This document shows, piece by piece, positions 13,096 to 25,236 of a DNA stretch of 64,000 nt. The DNA is from Lingula anatina (taxonomy: Eukaryota > Brachiopoda > Lingulata > Lingulida > Lingulidae), in contig NW_019775680.1 of the NCBI RefSeq assembly GCF_001039355.2, positions 454,536 to 518,535 on the forward strand. Reading direction: 5' to 3'. Each line of letters starts with the position of its first letter. Within the stretch, counting starts at the first letter, position 1. The notes under the pieces were generated by a model. It was not told the DNA's origin. It worked only from the letters and a program-made list of their open reading frames with translations, and did no database searches. Position numbers and translations under genes: made by a program.

Positions 13096-13991
13096 ATCCC
13101 ATCGAAAATATAAAACATCAGCGTAGCTTAGCATAAGCATAGACACCTTGGAGGAGCGTTTACGTCATTTTTTAACAGCTATCGGCATGGGGCGTTATTT
13201 CATCCCCGAACAAGACCTTATCACAAAATTGGCATAGAAGACGGCAAGTGCGTGAGCTTTAATCTCGTGCCCTCAATTTCGTTTATATAATTTTTCATGG
13301 AGTATGAGCCCTTTATTTCAATGATTCATTACACAAAGGCATTATTTTGCCTTTTCAGCGATAAAATCAGACCTTTGGCTTTTAGGAGAAATCGGTGGCA
13401 GGAATTTAACTCCTCAATAGCGTCATTAAATAGGCGTTGAAACGGTGTTCGTGGTTGCTCCGGTAAAAGAAGATATCTGAGAAACCGATTTTGCGAAATC
13501 ACAATTGTGAGGACAAAAATAAAGTAAAGAAATTTGAGAAACCGATTTTGCAACTTTCACCTCAAAATCTTTATTTTGAAAATTGTGGTTGGTGAGACGT
13601 TAAGTGAGGCGATCGCCGCAATGGTAATTCCTGTCTCGGGTTTATATGGCAAATTACCGCTTACCAGTAGCGGTGTAAGAACCTTATGGCATTTGCTTCC
13701 ACACAGAAATTTCGGAAAACAAGTATTTCACTCATTAAAACCCTTCTACTAATGTCGATTATGGTGATTATATTTTACTGCACGGTGGATTAGGTCATGC
13801 AGCAATTTCTCGTTAAACTAATAAGTTAAAAAGAGTACATCAATCGGTTTTATACCACAAATGATTGTAATTGCAATATAAATAACTGAATGATTCAAAG
13901 GGACTTTGTATGATATATATTAGGATATTATATATGCATACCTGTCAATATTGACATTTGCCAGAGATGGAGATTCCCTCGCGCGCCCTAC

Positions 13992-14015
13992 GTCTCTCTC
14001 TCTCCCCCCCCCCCC

Positions 14016-14058
<43 letters not shown>
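13992..14058 (+). repeat. CT / C-run / GA microsatellite
   Basis: A CT tract runs into a C homopolymer and then about 19 GA units. This is a simple repeat with no coding content. Confidence 0.95.
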
Positions 14059-14060
<2 letters not shown>

Positions 14061-15971
14061 AAAACACTGTTCCTCTGTTTTTAATACTTTGGGAAGTGGG
14101 ATGCAACGCCTCGTTTTTTTCTTTATAAATCTGTCAGAAGTTTACTGTAATCAAATACATTGGCTACAGAAAAAAATATAGAAAAATGAAATCGGCAATT
14201 GAGTAAATTATTAAATTTCAATTTAAGTATTTCATTACTTCAATAATTCTATCAGCTGTTTTACAAATTAGTCACAATAACAGCCTGTTTTAATCAATAA
14301 TAAAAATAAGTTAATTTTTGCACGCCGATATTTTAGTGTCGGCCGTCCCAATTATCTCACTTCATAAATAATGAAATAAGAAATAAGCACGAAAGCTCAT
14401 TCAAAATAAGAAATAAGCACGACAGTCCATTCATTAGCACACCTGGTTTATGTTGTCTGACATATATGCTGGATGGTCGCGCAAACAGGCCCTAGTGCAT
14501 AAACGAAGACACAAAGCAAGACTGCAATATTTCGTGCAAGTCAGCAACCATACTTGATATGAAAATTCATTTCAGACACTTTGTGCATAGATTAAAAATA
14601 GCAAACTTTGAGTCCAAGTTGATTCTGTCGGCACTTTATACCCCATTTAAAACTAATTTTAATTTTGTTTCCTTTCGTAGCGTTGACGCTTTGCCTGTTG
14701 ATTTCCAGAGATGCTTTTATCGTAATGTTTCCCTTTTTCCCGCGAACGATGATACACCCTGCAACTTACAAACTTTCTATTCTTTAAAATTCAGCTATAG
14801 CCTATCGCTCAAACCACACTACAAACTTATTTGAAACTTGCATATGCACTGTATTTTATCTTTTGACGTTTTAAAACTTCTTTAACAACTTTTACCGGCC
14901 TCAGGCTGCCCGCTTCGCAAAGCCATTTAGAGTTAAGAAACCACAATACAACGCGAATCTATTGTTTTGATGTTCACGCAGTAACCAAAGCTTGGCAACA
15001 GCTGTAAAATATCGAATGTATTGTGGATAAGCAGCCACGTAGCCAGGGGGTTAGGAAAAGGTTGGGCCAGTTTATGTTCATTTTTACGTTCACTGAGGAA
15101 GTTTACTTGAAACAGAAATTATTACAAACAATGTCTGCGGTTTAAAGGATTGGTATCTCGGGCCAAGTTTCGTCCCATGACAATATAAACATACATAGTC
15201 GTTTTGTTTTTGGCATTTCCTCCTCATTGTTAACTGCAATCACTACCCTGCATGCATGAAACTAACAACTCTTGTGACGGCACCTTTCCGTGAATGAAGT
15301 GGCCGCATGTTCTAACGACAGGATAAAGAAAAAAAATCTGATAAGTTGGGAGATTTTTTTTCTCGGGAGATTGGAAAACATGTCCACAAATCGAGAGATG
15401 GGAGTGTTAGCAGCTGCGTATATGTCAATTCGTTATAATTAGCATTTACGAGAAGGGAAATACTGCACAGAGGACGCCGCACTGCTCGTTTACAAGCTCA
15501 AGGGCCTCCTTTTGCATCTTTATTGATCTCTAATTCGCTGGAAAAAAGTTCTACAAGGACGTGTACTTGGTACCCAGTAAAATGGTTCTATATCATAAAC
15601 TCAGACAAAGCAATGTCATTCAAATATTCAGCCATGGCAAATCCAGTAAACTGTTTGTCAAAAAGCACGAGAAGAGCAACCAATTTTTTTGCCATTTTCC
15701 CGAAAACACAACCCCAATATTTTGTCCGTCTCGCCTGCCCCTCCCAATTATTCTTTTTTCTTTTCACAGACATGAGCCGATGGATGTTTCATTAGGCACA
15801 AGGTGTATTTTCTTCCATTTCTGAAAGGGGGGATGGATCAGTCAGCCACTTTATCTTGGGGGGGGGGGGGGGGGGCAAGTTCCCATGGTTTCGCTTCGCC
15901 GATACTAAAATGAAAAAAAAAATCTAAGACATGCTCAATTTCTTTTGGTTGCCACGACAGAACAACCCTAA

Positions 15972-15977
15972 TTTATT
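15972..15977 (-). terminator. Candidate poly(A) signal of GT31 gene
   Basis: TTTATT on the + strand (AATAAA on the - strand) lies about 70 bp beyond the stop codon of the galactosyltransferase-like gene. It is well placed for that transcript. Confidence 0.45.
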
Positions 15978-16044
15978 CAAATTTATAAAAAAATTACTGT
16001 ATTTTGAGTGCTTGACATATATGAGATCATTGTGCATTATTATG

Positions 16045-17338
16045 TCAGGAGGGTTTTTTTCCTCGCTCCTTTTCAAAAATAATATTCCACATATAATAAA
16101 ATTTATCGAGTCCGTGTAAATGCGCAAACATGTACAGGTAATAATGGGGCCCGGTGAATTTCTCCACCAGATCCGCTTGAAAGTAATAAGCTTTGTTCAA
16201 AGGCTCGTGTTTTACGTTCTCCAGTCGAGAAGGTAGGAGCCCGGTTATGTAGAAATCGTCCACCCAAAAGAAGGGGGTCACTTTAGATATCTCGTACATC
16301 TCTGGCACTATATCCCCTGAAAAGAGGAACGCGGAGCCCGAACAATATTTGGGATAAAAATCATCTTTGTACTCTTCCGGACTTATATACCATTTGCTTT
16401 TTACGTCGCGCATGACCTTCATGCGGGTCCATAAATGACAAAGTATAGCTCTTTTTCGCTATCCCGTAATGTTTTAAAGTTTTCAAATGTTTAACTAAAG
16501 AGAATATGTTAATAAATATATCGTCATCCGATTTGAGTACGAATTCCGCCTGGCGGCAATACGTTGTCATCCATTTAAGACCTTGAATCCCTTTATATGT
16601 TAGGTTTTTATAACTATCCAAATAGTCCTCTTGGATTATGTCGTTAAATCTATCGCTCTCCATTAATAGAGAATCTTGGACGGTTTTCGATGGGGATTTC
16701 CCTATAAGAAACACCATACGCATTTGCAAGTCTGGGAAAAGTTTTGTATTGCCCCAAGTTTCGCGGATTGTTGATCGACGTTTGTAATGTTCAGGGCTAG
16801 AATGCACGTAAGTCAAAATAAACACAGGCGACTGCCCACACGTTTTCTCGCCAGGGTTAATAATGTATTTAAAATCGTGTGGATTTGAATAATTGACCTT
16901 CAGTGCCTCTTTAAACTGCTCGGCAGAAACTTTTCCGTAAAAATTGTGAACCGAGCGCACTGGTTGGCCCGTGTCCCCACTTTGCCCGGTGCGGCCTGTC
17001 TTGCCTCCCGTGTCACCAGAGACCCCTGGTGGTGCCTCGTTTGTTTTATTCCGGGGTCTGAATTTAACGACATTGATGAGTGAGTTCGAAGGTTTACCTG
17101 TTTTATTTACAGTACGATTAGATTGTGGCCGCATCACTTGGACGAACGCTCGATAACTTTCTTGCTCTTCAAGCCCTGAAGATCGCCCAATACGTTCCAA
17201 GCCTTGTCGTTCTACATCTTCCGTGTGCGACGCCAGTTGCTGCTGCGTCTGACGCCATGAATAAATATTGAAGAGTAACAACAATATCACTATGACATTT
17301 ACCGTCCTTTGCGTCAAAACAGATTTCCGAGGAAACAT
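16045..17338 (-). CDS. Beta-1,3-galactosyltransferase-like (GT31), one frameshift
   Basis: Type II Golgi glycosyltransferase that would transfer Gal or GlcNAc in beta-1,3 linkage to glycans. Start is the ATG at 17338; there are no introns. Residues ~12-27 form the signal anchor. A stem follows with a short Gly-X-Y run at ~105-126. The catalytic domain shows RSTIRETWGN (~188-197) and the metal-binding DDD in KSDDDIFIN (~269-277). After Thr299 (16442) the frame ends in an unrelated tail. Dropping one base of the AAA run at 16440-16442 continues the domain with CHLWTRMK, KSKWY, YCSGSAF and VDDFYITG to a stop at 16045, about 430 residues in all, normal for the family. The break is either an assembly error or a recent inactivating mutation; the rest shows no decay. 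The exact acceptor specificity cannot be told. Confidence 0.85.
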
Positions 17339-18790
17339 ATTGTTGGTTTATTTTATCTCAGTATATTGTACGTATTTTTCTTCTTTTGAATGAGAATGCT
17401 CTCGTCACTTGCTGCTAAAATCGCGCCGTTTTAGTGGATTCTCTCAATGGATGCCTCTTATGTGTGCTTTTCCACCAAAGATGATAAGAATTTTTAAACC
17501 GGAACATCTTGTCGCCACTGTATTTTCATCTGAAAGACAGAAATAAATAAAAATGTTATCCATGTCTACTAAAAGCCAGTTGTCTTTAAAGACGGGGGAG
17601 GGGGGCGACAAATGCTTGTCGTCGAAGAATAGGGGCCTACTCTTATTTGATACCCTAAGAACGGGTAGTGAGCCAACTTGTCACTAAACTAACACAGTAA
17701 TTATAATGATGAATCAGTTGACATTGCTGGCAGTTAATGATTTATTAAGAATCTCAATGCGCAACTGTAAAATAAATCCAGCGCCAACGAATGTGTCTCA
17801 AGCAATTTAGATCTTTGCATGTGTGATTGTACAGTTTGGAATTCAAGGTTGTCTGTGGCATTATCACAGTGACGTCAAGTCAAATAACGTGCTGAGTAAA
17901 GCCTCTGGAGATTCCATTAAATCCTAATGAAATGCGGTAATTAGAACATGTTTTTCGAACAACTATTTCAGTAGAGGGGATGCAAAGGCAAGCATTTGCA
18001 AAATCGATTTTACCAGGCACAAATAACAAAATTGAATAAATAAATATATAAATAAAATGACATAAATGAAATAATGATTGCATGAGTGGAATATGAGTTT
18101 TCCAAGAAAAGAGATAACTTCCCATGTTTAAAATATGCAAACCAAAGTAGCATCCAACTTGTAGGCACCTATTTCATTGACAACAATGACAACCCCTGCG
18201 GTTAAAAGCACCAACTGGGGTCTTCATCATAGACATGTACAATCAGTAGGCCTAAGCATATAATTTTGTACCAAATCAAAAACTATTCCAACTAATACAA
18301 AGGATTTCCCAACTAATGTATCTTATACTTAAAATGCGAGATGAGAACGGATGTAAATTATGCAGAGCTAAAACTAATCTCAACGTATTTTTGTCAGTGT
18401 ACAACAAAGGTGCCCGCTATGTTGCAACCTTCACGGTACATCATACATGTAACAACTAGAGCTGCAAATTCAGACATCCCTAGATTACGAAACTCTGACC
18501 ACTGTAATCATTCGTGTGTCCTGTATCAATAGAAAATAACTGAAAATGAAAACTTAACCTAGTGCCGAATTATTCAACGGAAAAATCTGTGACATCAAGT
18601 AAAATGAATTATACCATATCTCTAAGATAATGCGAGACAATAACGTCACATTTTCACTTGCAACTTTTACTTCCTGTAGCCAAGAACAGAGTCGTACGTT
18701 TAAATAAACAGTGTCACCAAGAAGAACTTTTCTATCCCAGCCCGTTAAATTATCAACGGCAAAATCTATCTATACTCTAAAATTATACTC

Positions 18791-18850
18791 GATTCCGAGA
18801 ATCAAAAAGCGGTCCCGAGAATCAAAAATCGATCCCCAGAATCAAAAACT
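18791..18850 (+). repeat. Short tandem repeat, three units
   Basis: Three imperfect units of about 24 bp each end in CCGAGAATCAAAAA or a close variant (the third is CCCAGAATCAAAAA). This is a minisatellite seed. Confidence 0.8.
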
Positions 18851-20499
18851 TATGGCAGTTATTGCAAAATAAAAAAAAAATAGAAAACAAATAGGCATTG
18901 TTACCCTCTCAGTCTTCTTGTTCTTTAATCAACCCAAGCTATGCATTAATAATGAATTGAGCATTAATAAGGTGTTGATTACTATTCGCACCTACATGTG
19001 TGACTTTGAGATTGAGTGCCTGTCTGTACTCTTCCGTACATGTTTCCACCTCTTCCTTCACGTTAAACTAGGGAGTCGTGTCACCAATTACCGTAAATCT
19101 TCGATATTACAAATAGTAGTAAAATGCATTTTCTTTCCTGGGGAACATCGTCAAAGTTGCCAGATATTTGCATCGAAGTGTATTCAGCGTGTTTAAGAAT
19201 CGATTCTTGTCGCTCTGACATGTTTCCATTGTATGCTCATAAACAATAGATGTGCGCAAATCCATGTGCTGTTATATTGTCGAACTTTCAAGGAGAATAT
19301 GCAGTCAACCTAGTTGCCCCAAAGTCTCGCGGGATTTCGCGAGTTTTGCAGGAGAGTGGGGACAGAAGTAATGGCAAGGAATAAGAGCTAAGAATTGTTC
19401 TGTCCACGGATATTTTTGTGGTTGTTTTATATTATGTAAAATTAAAGTCTGTAGTATAAAAGTAGTAATTGATGATGGTTTGCGCCTTGCTCTGGTTTTG
19501 TTTCCTAAAGGCTCATCCCCAATGAAAGTATCGGTCTGCTTAGATCGATCCAACTCCGTGGAGACTCTCGCTGAATGTAATCAGATTGACAGATTAACAA
19601 GCTTCGATTGGCGTCAGATTCCAGCCTTACCTGCCACTGGTACCTGCGGTGAGTAACTACCATGTAAAGACGAAAACAAAGGCAAACATTACGTCAAAGT
19701 CAAGCCCTATTTGCACGTGGGCCCCAATAATATTAATTGATTTCTGCGCATCGATTCCCTTCCATTAAGCAGGTCATCGCTTTGTCACAAACACGTTAAA
19801 CGTATACACCTGTACTTGTGCCTTAGTGTCATTTTGACATTGCTTCCAAAAAGTGGCTAACCCTGGTGACAATACCTAATAGTTACTACCTATCTTCGCA
19901 TTGCAGTCATCAGTGAAAATTTCACCTATTGCATTTGGTTGGCAAAATCTGCGCACTGATGTGCTAACATAACTTAAATCTAGACTGATAATAACTGTAA
20001 ATGTTACCTGCACAAGGACAGCTATTACAGGGGTTACCGTTTCAACAGATGGCATTATCCTCTTTGCAACAAGCGCTTACCAGTATCCTCAAAAACTGAC
20101 CAGAAAACAATCACACATGGTAGGCCTACTTCACTGTATTCTGTCGGCGTGTCCTATCCAATAAATAAACCCAATCACCTCTGAACGTATACAGCCTTTA
20201 TCTGCAGAGGGGCCGCTGAAGTTTACACGCCCGCTTTCCTTGTATCTGATATGTTCGTGTCAGATAAACGGAAAGCTTCATATTGAGGTTAAGTCACCTA
20301 TACCGACCTGCCAATGGGGATGATTAGATTAACTTCCATCGTGATCTGATGTGATTGGATTGCCCCTAAAGATAGCTCGAACATCCCACTGGACTTTTAA
20401 AAATTCACATATTTTTTCTATCGTTAATTCGCTTGGTCACTGAATTCACTACGACACGTACGTTGATGGCTTCGTGTTATGCAGGAAGAAAAGCGTCAC

Positions 20500-20912
20500 C
20501 TGCTTTATATTGTTTAAAAAAGAAAGAAATGATAGTAGTCTGTAGATGTAGATAGGATACATACGGTGGGGCTGATTCAGTTTATCACTCCTAGAGACGG
20601 CGGTGATATCGGCGTATTCTTTTTAAAATTACGGGTTTTGGGTGGGAAAGGTTACGATTTCCCTTTGTATGTTTGACAAATTATGCCCTTCGACCCCCCA
20701 GTCTTCGCCACCGCATTGCCTCAACTACTTTATATTGTTTAAATAAGAAAGAAATGATAGCAGTCTATAGATGTAGATAAACCAGATTATATGCGGTGTG
20801 GCTGTTTTAACTCCTAAAGACGGCGGTGATATCGCCGTACTCGTTTCAAAATTACGGGTTTTTGGTGGGGAAGGTACGATTACCATTTTTATGTATGACA
20901 AATAATGTATTG
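20500..20912 (+). repeat. Local duplication, ~190 bp units
   Basis: A segment from about 20500-20685 recurs at about 20723-20912. Shared landmarks are TTTATATTGTTTAAA, AAGAAAGAAATGATAG, GACGGCGGTGATATCG and AAAATTACGGGTTTT. Divergence with small indels indicates an older event. Confidence 0.8.
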
Positions 20913-20955
20913 CTGTATTACATGGTATTATCGGGGCCCTCGGGCAGTGCATAAA

Positions 20956-20957
<2 letters not shown>

Positions 20958-20991
<34 letters not shown>
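20958..20991 (+). repeat. (CT)n microsatellite
   Basis: About 17 uninterrupted CT units. Confidence 0.95.
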
Positions 20992-20994
<3 letters not shown>

Positions 20995-21413
20995 CTAGCC
21001 TCTGGTCTAGTAGAAGGCAGTCGAAGATGAAATAAGACAATATGTATGACACAATGTCCAGGCTTTTACTCCAAGTTTTGACTGCCACCGTCATAACAAT
21101 ACACAATCTCTACAGTTATCAAACAACTTTTACGACACAATTTAGTCTACGATTCTTTATTGCCAGCATTTTTGTCTCTAGCTTACCTTTTCTATTATAC
21201 CTATAAAGCACCAATGAAGACATTCAACTTCTACCACCCTATTTTTTTTTCTTTTATGGCCCACCTCCTTTCAAACGTGATTGTAGTGAATGACCGAAGG
21301 CACATGGAATGCAGCAAGCACGCTGTACGCTACATCACTGATAAATCCCAGAAGCTTGTTAAACAAAACAAGTATTATGACCACAATTGACTGTCTAAAT
21401 ACCTCACTCAGCA

Positions 21414-21459
21414 GCACACACACACACACACACACAGACACACACACACACACACACAC
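21414..21459 (+). repeat. (CA)n microsatellite
   Basis: CA units interrupted once by a G-for-C change. The long frame reading through it on either strand is low complexity and not a gene. Confidence 0.95.
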
Positions 21460-21839
21460 CTGTGTTCGATCACTACATATGCATTCGATTACCGTACCTC
21501 ATCCGGATTCCGACTGCCTCGTCTTGAAACTGCGAAGAGACAAAATGTCCCAATGTCATCTATGTCACCCACGTACTTTGACCTTCCTGTACGACATCTA
21601 CTGGCACTCTGGTGAGACGTCTTTATTGATTACGTAGACCTACAGGTATTCACTTCACTTCAACAAATAAGACCACGATATTCTGACTGTCCTAAAATCA
21701 AACACGATCAAACGCTCGACGATTCTGCCTAGCTGGAAGCTAACGTGCAATGCACCCTTTGCAATACAGTTGGTCACATGAGGTGTCGGTCTTTCGACGT
21801 CTATAATCAATCGAATGCGTGCAACATGTGTTGATACAA

Positions 21840-21965
21840 AGACCCCGTTTCCATACCTAGATCGCTCTAGCAGGATCGACCCATCGCCGAGGGGTTTCTT
21901 GCCAAATAGCTTTCAGTTTAAGCAGGTTTGGTGTCTGGCACGCCTACTGAAGCTGTTATGGGTTA
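21840..21965 (+). repeat. Dispersed GATCGATC-type repeat, one copy
   Basis: The copy begins GACCCCGTTTCCA, continues with a TAGATCG-rich stretch and GAGGGGTTTC, then AAATAGCTTTCAG. The same order occurs near 60530-60620. It is probably a fragment of a non-autonomous mobile element; no coding content is seen. Confidence 0.5.
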
Positions 21966-22513
21966 ATTAACTTGAATAACCTTTGAATAACTTGAGAGAG
22001 AGAGAGAAAGAGAGAGAGAGAAAGCAGTTTTTAAAAACATTTCATGGGCAATTTTTATCTTTGCGACCGCTGTTACTTGATCTTCAATACTGGTGACGGT
22101 ATGCCTTTGGTCTGTTAGGTATACTGATGTTACTTCCTCTTACCAGCTGATGACAACATTCGAAGTGAAATTTAAAAAAAAAAGCTTTGATCAACAGAAA
22201 TTCTCATCATTAGCATGCCAATCATCACATGAAACACACGTGCAAGACACCCTTAAGGTCAAACCACAAGCAACATTAACAGACATATACTAAAATGATA
22301 CAGCTGTATCGGTACATTTTGAGGTAATAACAAGTAATTAAGCCACAGGGGTTTTTACTCGCTTTCCCTCTCTTACGGCTATCTAGACGTCAATCATCTG
22401 TACAGCTGAAGTACGTGCATACTAGTACCACTCCAGCTAAATAGGACCATAAAGCATTTATTAATGTGACATTAATAAATAAATACTCTATGCTTCATAT
22501 ACACCACACCGCC

Positions 22514-22556
22514 AACACACACACACACACACACGCACACACACACACACACACAC
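22514..22556 (+). repeat. (CA)n microsatellite
   Basis: About 21 CA units with one G substitution. Confidence 0.95.
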
Positions 22557-23060
22557 TTTACTAAAAATTCTCATTGCCGAGTTGCTGGCATGCATCCGAT
22601 TCATGCAATATATGTATGTACAGGCTCATCTGTTTTAGACCCTGTTTTCCTTTGTATCACTTTTTTTTAAATATCACTGTTAGGACCTCACTTACTGGTA
22701 ATAATATAAAACATTTCTCCTAGTTTGTGGTTATTGATTTGAACTGACTGCATATGACCTTTCGCAGACACAGTGCGTGGTGACTTTCTCTAGGCGTTTC
22801 CTTTTTAGTCGAAGAAAGGCAAAACAAAGACCTGTATCAAATATGCTTATTAATTGCCTAAGGTGATGCATAGAGTGATTATGATCGAGATATTGCGTTT
22901 TCATAAAACAGCAATAATGGAAAATCACAGATCCCATTAAAGTTGTTATAAAAAAAGGCCTATCAATTTTTGGATTAACCGAAGGGTCGCATGGGCAGTG
23001 GTCTCAGGGGAGGGGGGGGGTAGGTAGACCAATACAGCGGTATAAATAGGTGGGACACTG

Positions 23061-23155
23061 CTCTCTCTCTCTCTCTCTCTCATACACACACTCACAGACG
23101 CACACACACAGGCATACACACGCAGACACACACACGCACACACACACACACACAC
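23061..23155 (+). repeat. Compound CT / CA microsatellite
   Basis: Ten CT units are followed by an imperfect CA tract. The left edge of the 3.1 kb tandem duplication falls inside this tract, which could have mediated the duplication by slippage or unequal exchange. Confidence 0.9.
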
Positions 23156-23825
23156 TAACAACCACATCAATACAAAAACCTTAGACGTGTGTGCCCGTGC
23201 TTCTTTATCTCTGGAGTAAATATCACTGCTTAGTAGACCAACCTGTCATTATGTGTACTTTTAGTAGGACAAACATTTGTACAGCAAGTAAATGAATAAG
23301 TAATTTGATTTAGGCTTACTGTGAAGGCTTTTCGGTAAAACAATCCGCAAATTTTGTCCATGTTCGGATCAACGCAATCGGACAATTATTTTCAGAAAAT
23401 GCTGTACGACGAAGAACACACAATATATAGGAGAGGACATCAGTGTAGCATAACTTTATTCTAGGCACAGATGTCAGCATCTGCTTTATTCAGATGTCAG
23501 CATCTGCTTTCGCCCCCCTCCCCCCCCCCCCACCACACACACACACTTCATATGCTGTTGTGAGAAAATACATATTCTTAGAACATTTTCAAGTCTAGTG
23601 AACGAATACAGATTAAATTTTCGCCTCAGCCGAGATGACTTTGTCGCCATTTATTTTTTATTGGCCTATGAGCCTTATTCAGTCGTTATCTTTGTCATGT
23701 TTTATTCATATCAGTAGCAGGCCACACAAAAGCTGTGTGACATCAGATAAACCCGATAATATCGGGAGGACAACATTCGGGACAGGGGCCAGGGCACACG
23801 AATTGTCACACCAGTCTGCAACAGC

Positions 23826-23899
23826 GGCTCTATGGCTTAGTTGGTTAAAGCGCCTGTCTAGTAAACAGGAGATCCTGGGTTCGAATCCCAGTAGGGCCT
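23826..23899 (+). tRNA. tRNA-Thr (AGT), copy A
   Basis: A 74-base cloverleaf. The acceptor stem pairs GGCTCTA with TAGGGCC (one G-U). The D stem pairs GCTT with AAGC. The anticodon stem CCTGT/ACAGG encloses loop CTAGTAA with anticodon AGT, reading ACU threonine codons. The T stem CTGGG/CCCAG encloses TTCGAAT. There is no intron, and CCA is not encoded, as expected for a nuclear tRNA. The discriminator is T. Internal A and B boxes are intact (GGTTCGAATCC type). Confidence 0.95.
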
Positions 23900-25178
23900 T
23901 CTTTTCTTCCCTTCCCACTTTGTTTTTATTCGTTTACGCTTCGCAAATATTTCAGTTTCGAATTATGTTTCAAGGTGATCTTCCATTATCATGTGGTAGT
24001 TAAAACGAAAAAACATTATTTACAATCTCAGCCGTACGTGTATGTAAAGTACCTTTATGATCAATAAAAATAAAACGGCCATAACTGCAGTCCAATTGTA
24101 TAGCGCCAGGCTGGAGGACCAGCTACTCCTCATCTCTCTGCTCCAGCGTTGCCACTGTCATCCCACCCGATGAAATAAAGCAACTTAAGACGCATATTGC
24201 ATGCTGATTTTCATTTTCATTTACATTAGCGTGGTTGCTTTATCGAAATATTCGCATTGGGAACATCGGTTTTACAGGTTATAATACGGGAAGTGTTTTG
24301 ATTGCTAGTCTGTAATGCGATCACGTAGAATATATCTTGGTGATAATAAATGAAAAGCGTGATAAATCCGGGATATCATGTATAGATACTGTTCGTGGTA
24401 ACAATGGGCACGAGAATACATGCCAATCATTCTGTTTATACGCTGAAATAAATTTTCTGCACAACATATGTCGGAAAGCACCTAGAGAATCCTAACTTCC
24501 TACTACTTATTGGTGATTAATTAATTTATAGCCACCAATACCTAACTGATTGTATGTCATTGTATGTCGATCGTAGCTAGTCTATTTCTTACCTATCCTG
24601 AAATTTTTTATCAAAATCCGTCCATAACTTTTTGAGTAAGAATTATTAACAAACCAACAGAGGCAAGCAAATGCAACTTGTTTCATAAACCGTTTTCATT
24701 GATGCGACCAATTTTGGTTTGCCATCCGATCCAATAGCCTGTGTGAACTAGCCTAGGCATCGAGAAATAACCTTGGTCACGTCCCCAATCCAGTACTATC
24801 CAAACACCGCCGGTAAGTAGTTTGTAAAGCATTATATCGGCCCTAGATCAATGCTCCGTATATGCATGTGTACTGAAATCATTAATAGTCAGACTCCTTT
24901 GGTTTATTGGAGACAATAGAGTCATTCCAGGCACGTTGTTCCACATGTAAAGCAATCGCCTCTTTTGGAGACATTGGGTAGGCGCCATGCCCACAGAAAT
25001 AATAAGCTATATATTTGCTTTTCTCTCCAACTACTATAATTTCTCAATTTGTATACTGACCATCGTATTTAACGTAGCAGTAGCTCTGTAACTAAAGGCG
25101 TATTTGATTTGAACATGTACTGCTAAAGCTAATAAGAATAAATTGAACCCCCCACCGAACCCGTTTGAAATAAGTCCA

Positions 25179-25180
<2 letters not shown>

Positions 25181-25234
<54 letters not shown>
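25181..25234 (+). repeat. CT/CA microsatellite
   Basis: A CT run followed by a CA run inside duplication copy A. The counterpart in copy B (about 28301-28340) has a different repeat number. Confidence 0.9.

Positions 25235-25236
<2 letters not shown>

Larger units (their letters stand above)
12909..16044. other. Intergenic region after chitin synthase
   Basis: AT-rich 3' flank between two converging genes. It holds an imperfect CT/C/GA block (13992-14058), a short direct repeat around 14374-14430 (AATAAGAAATAAGCACGA twice), a 16-base direct repeat (GAGAAACCGATTTTGC at ~13479 and ~13534) and a G-run near 15859-15874. A fragment resembling the CGTAGCCAG repeat family is near 15039. Frames of up to ~90 codons here look like chance: they have no family signature and no consistent splice context. 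Confidence 0.6.
17339..23144. other. Gene-poor region with simple repeats
   Basis: I see no supportable gene. The region holds microsatellites (20958-20991, 21414-21459, 22514-22556, 23061-23155), a ~24 bp tandem repeat (18791-18850), a ~220 bp-spaced duplication (20500-20912), GA-rich tracts near 21993-22021 and one copy of a GATCGATC-bearing dispersed repeat (21840-21965). The promoter of the - strand GT31 gene should lie just right of 17338. An exact CRE octamer is at 17870-17877. Short frames here have no recognisable domains. Confidence 0.55.

Noticed and set aside
16971-17156. 61-codon + strand frame rich in Pro
   Set aside because: Antisense shadow of the Gly-X-Y stem of the galactosyltransferase.
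23635-24003. 122-codon frame over the tRNA, repeated at 26735
   Set aside because: It is kept open by the tRNA gene and duplicated only because the whole 3.1 kb block is duplicated; no domain.
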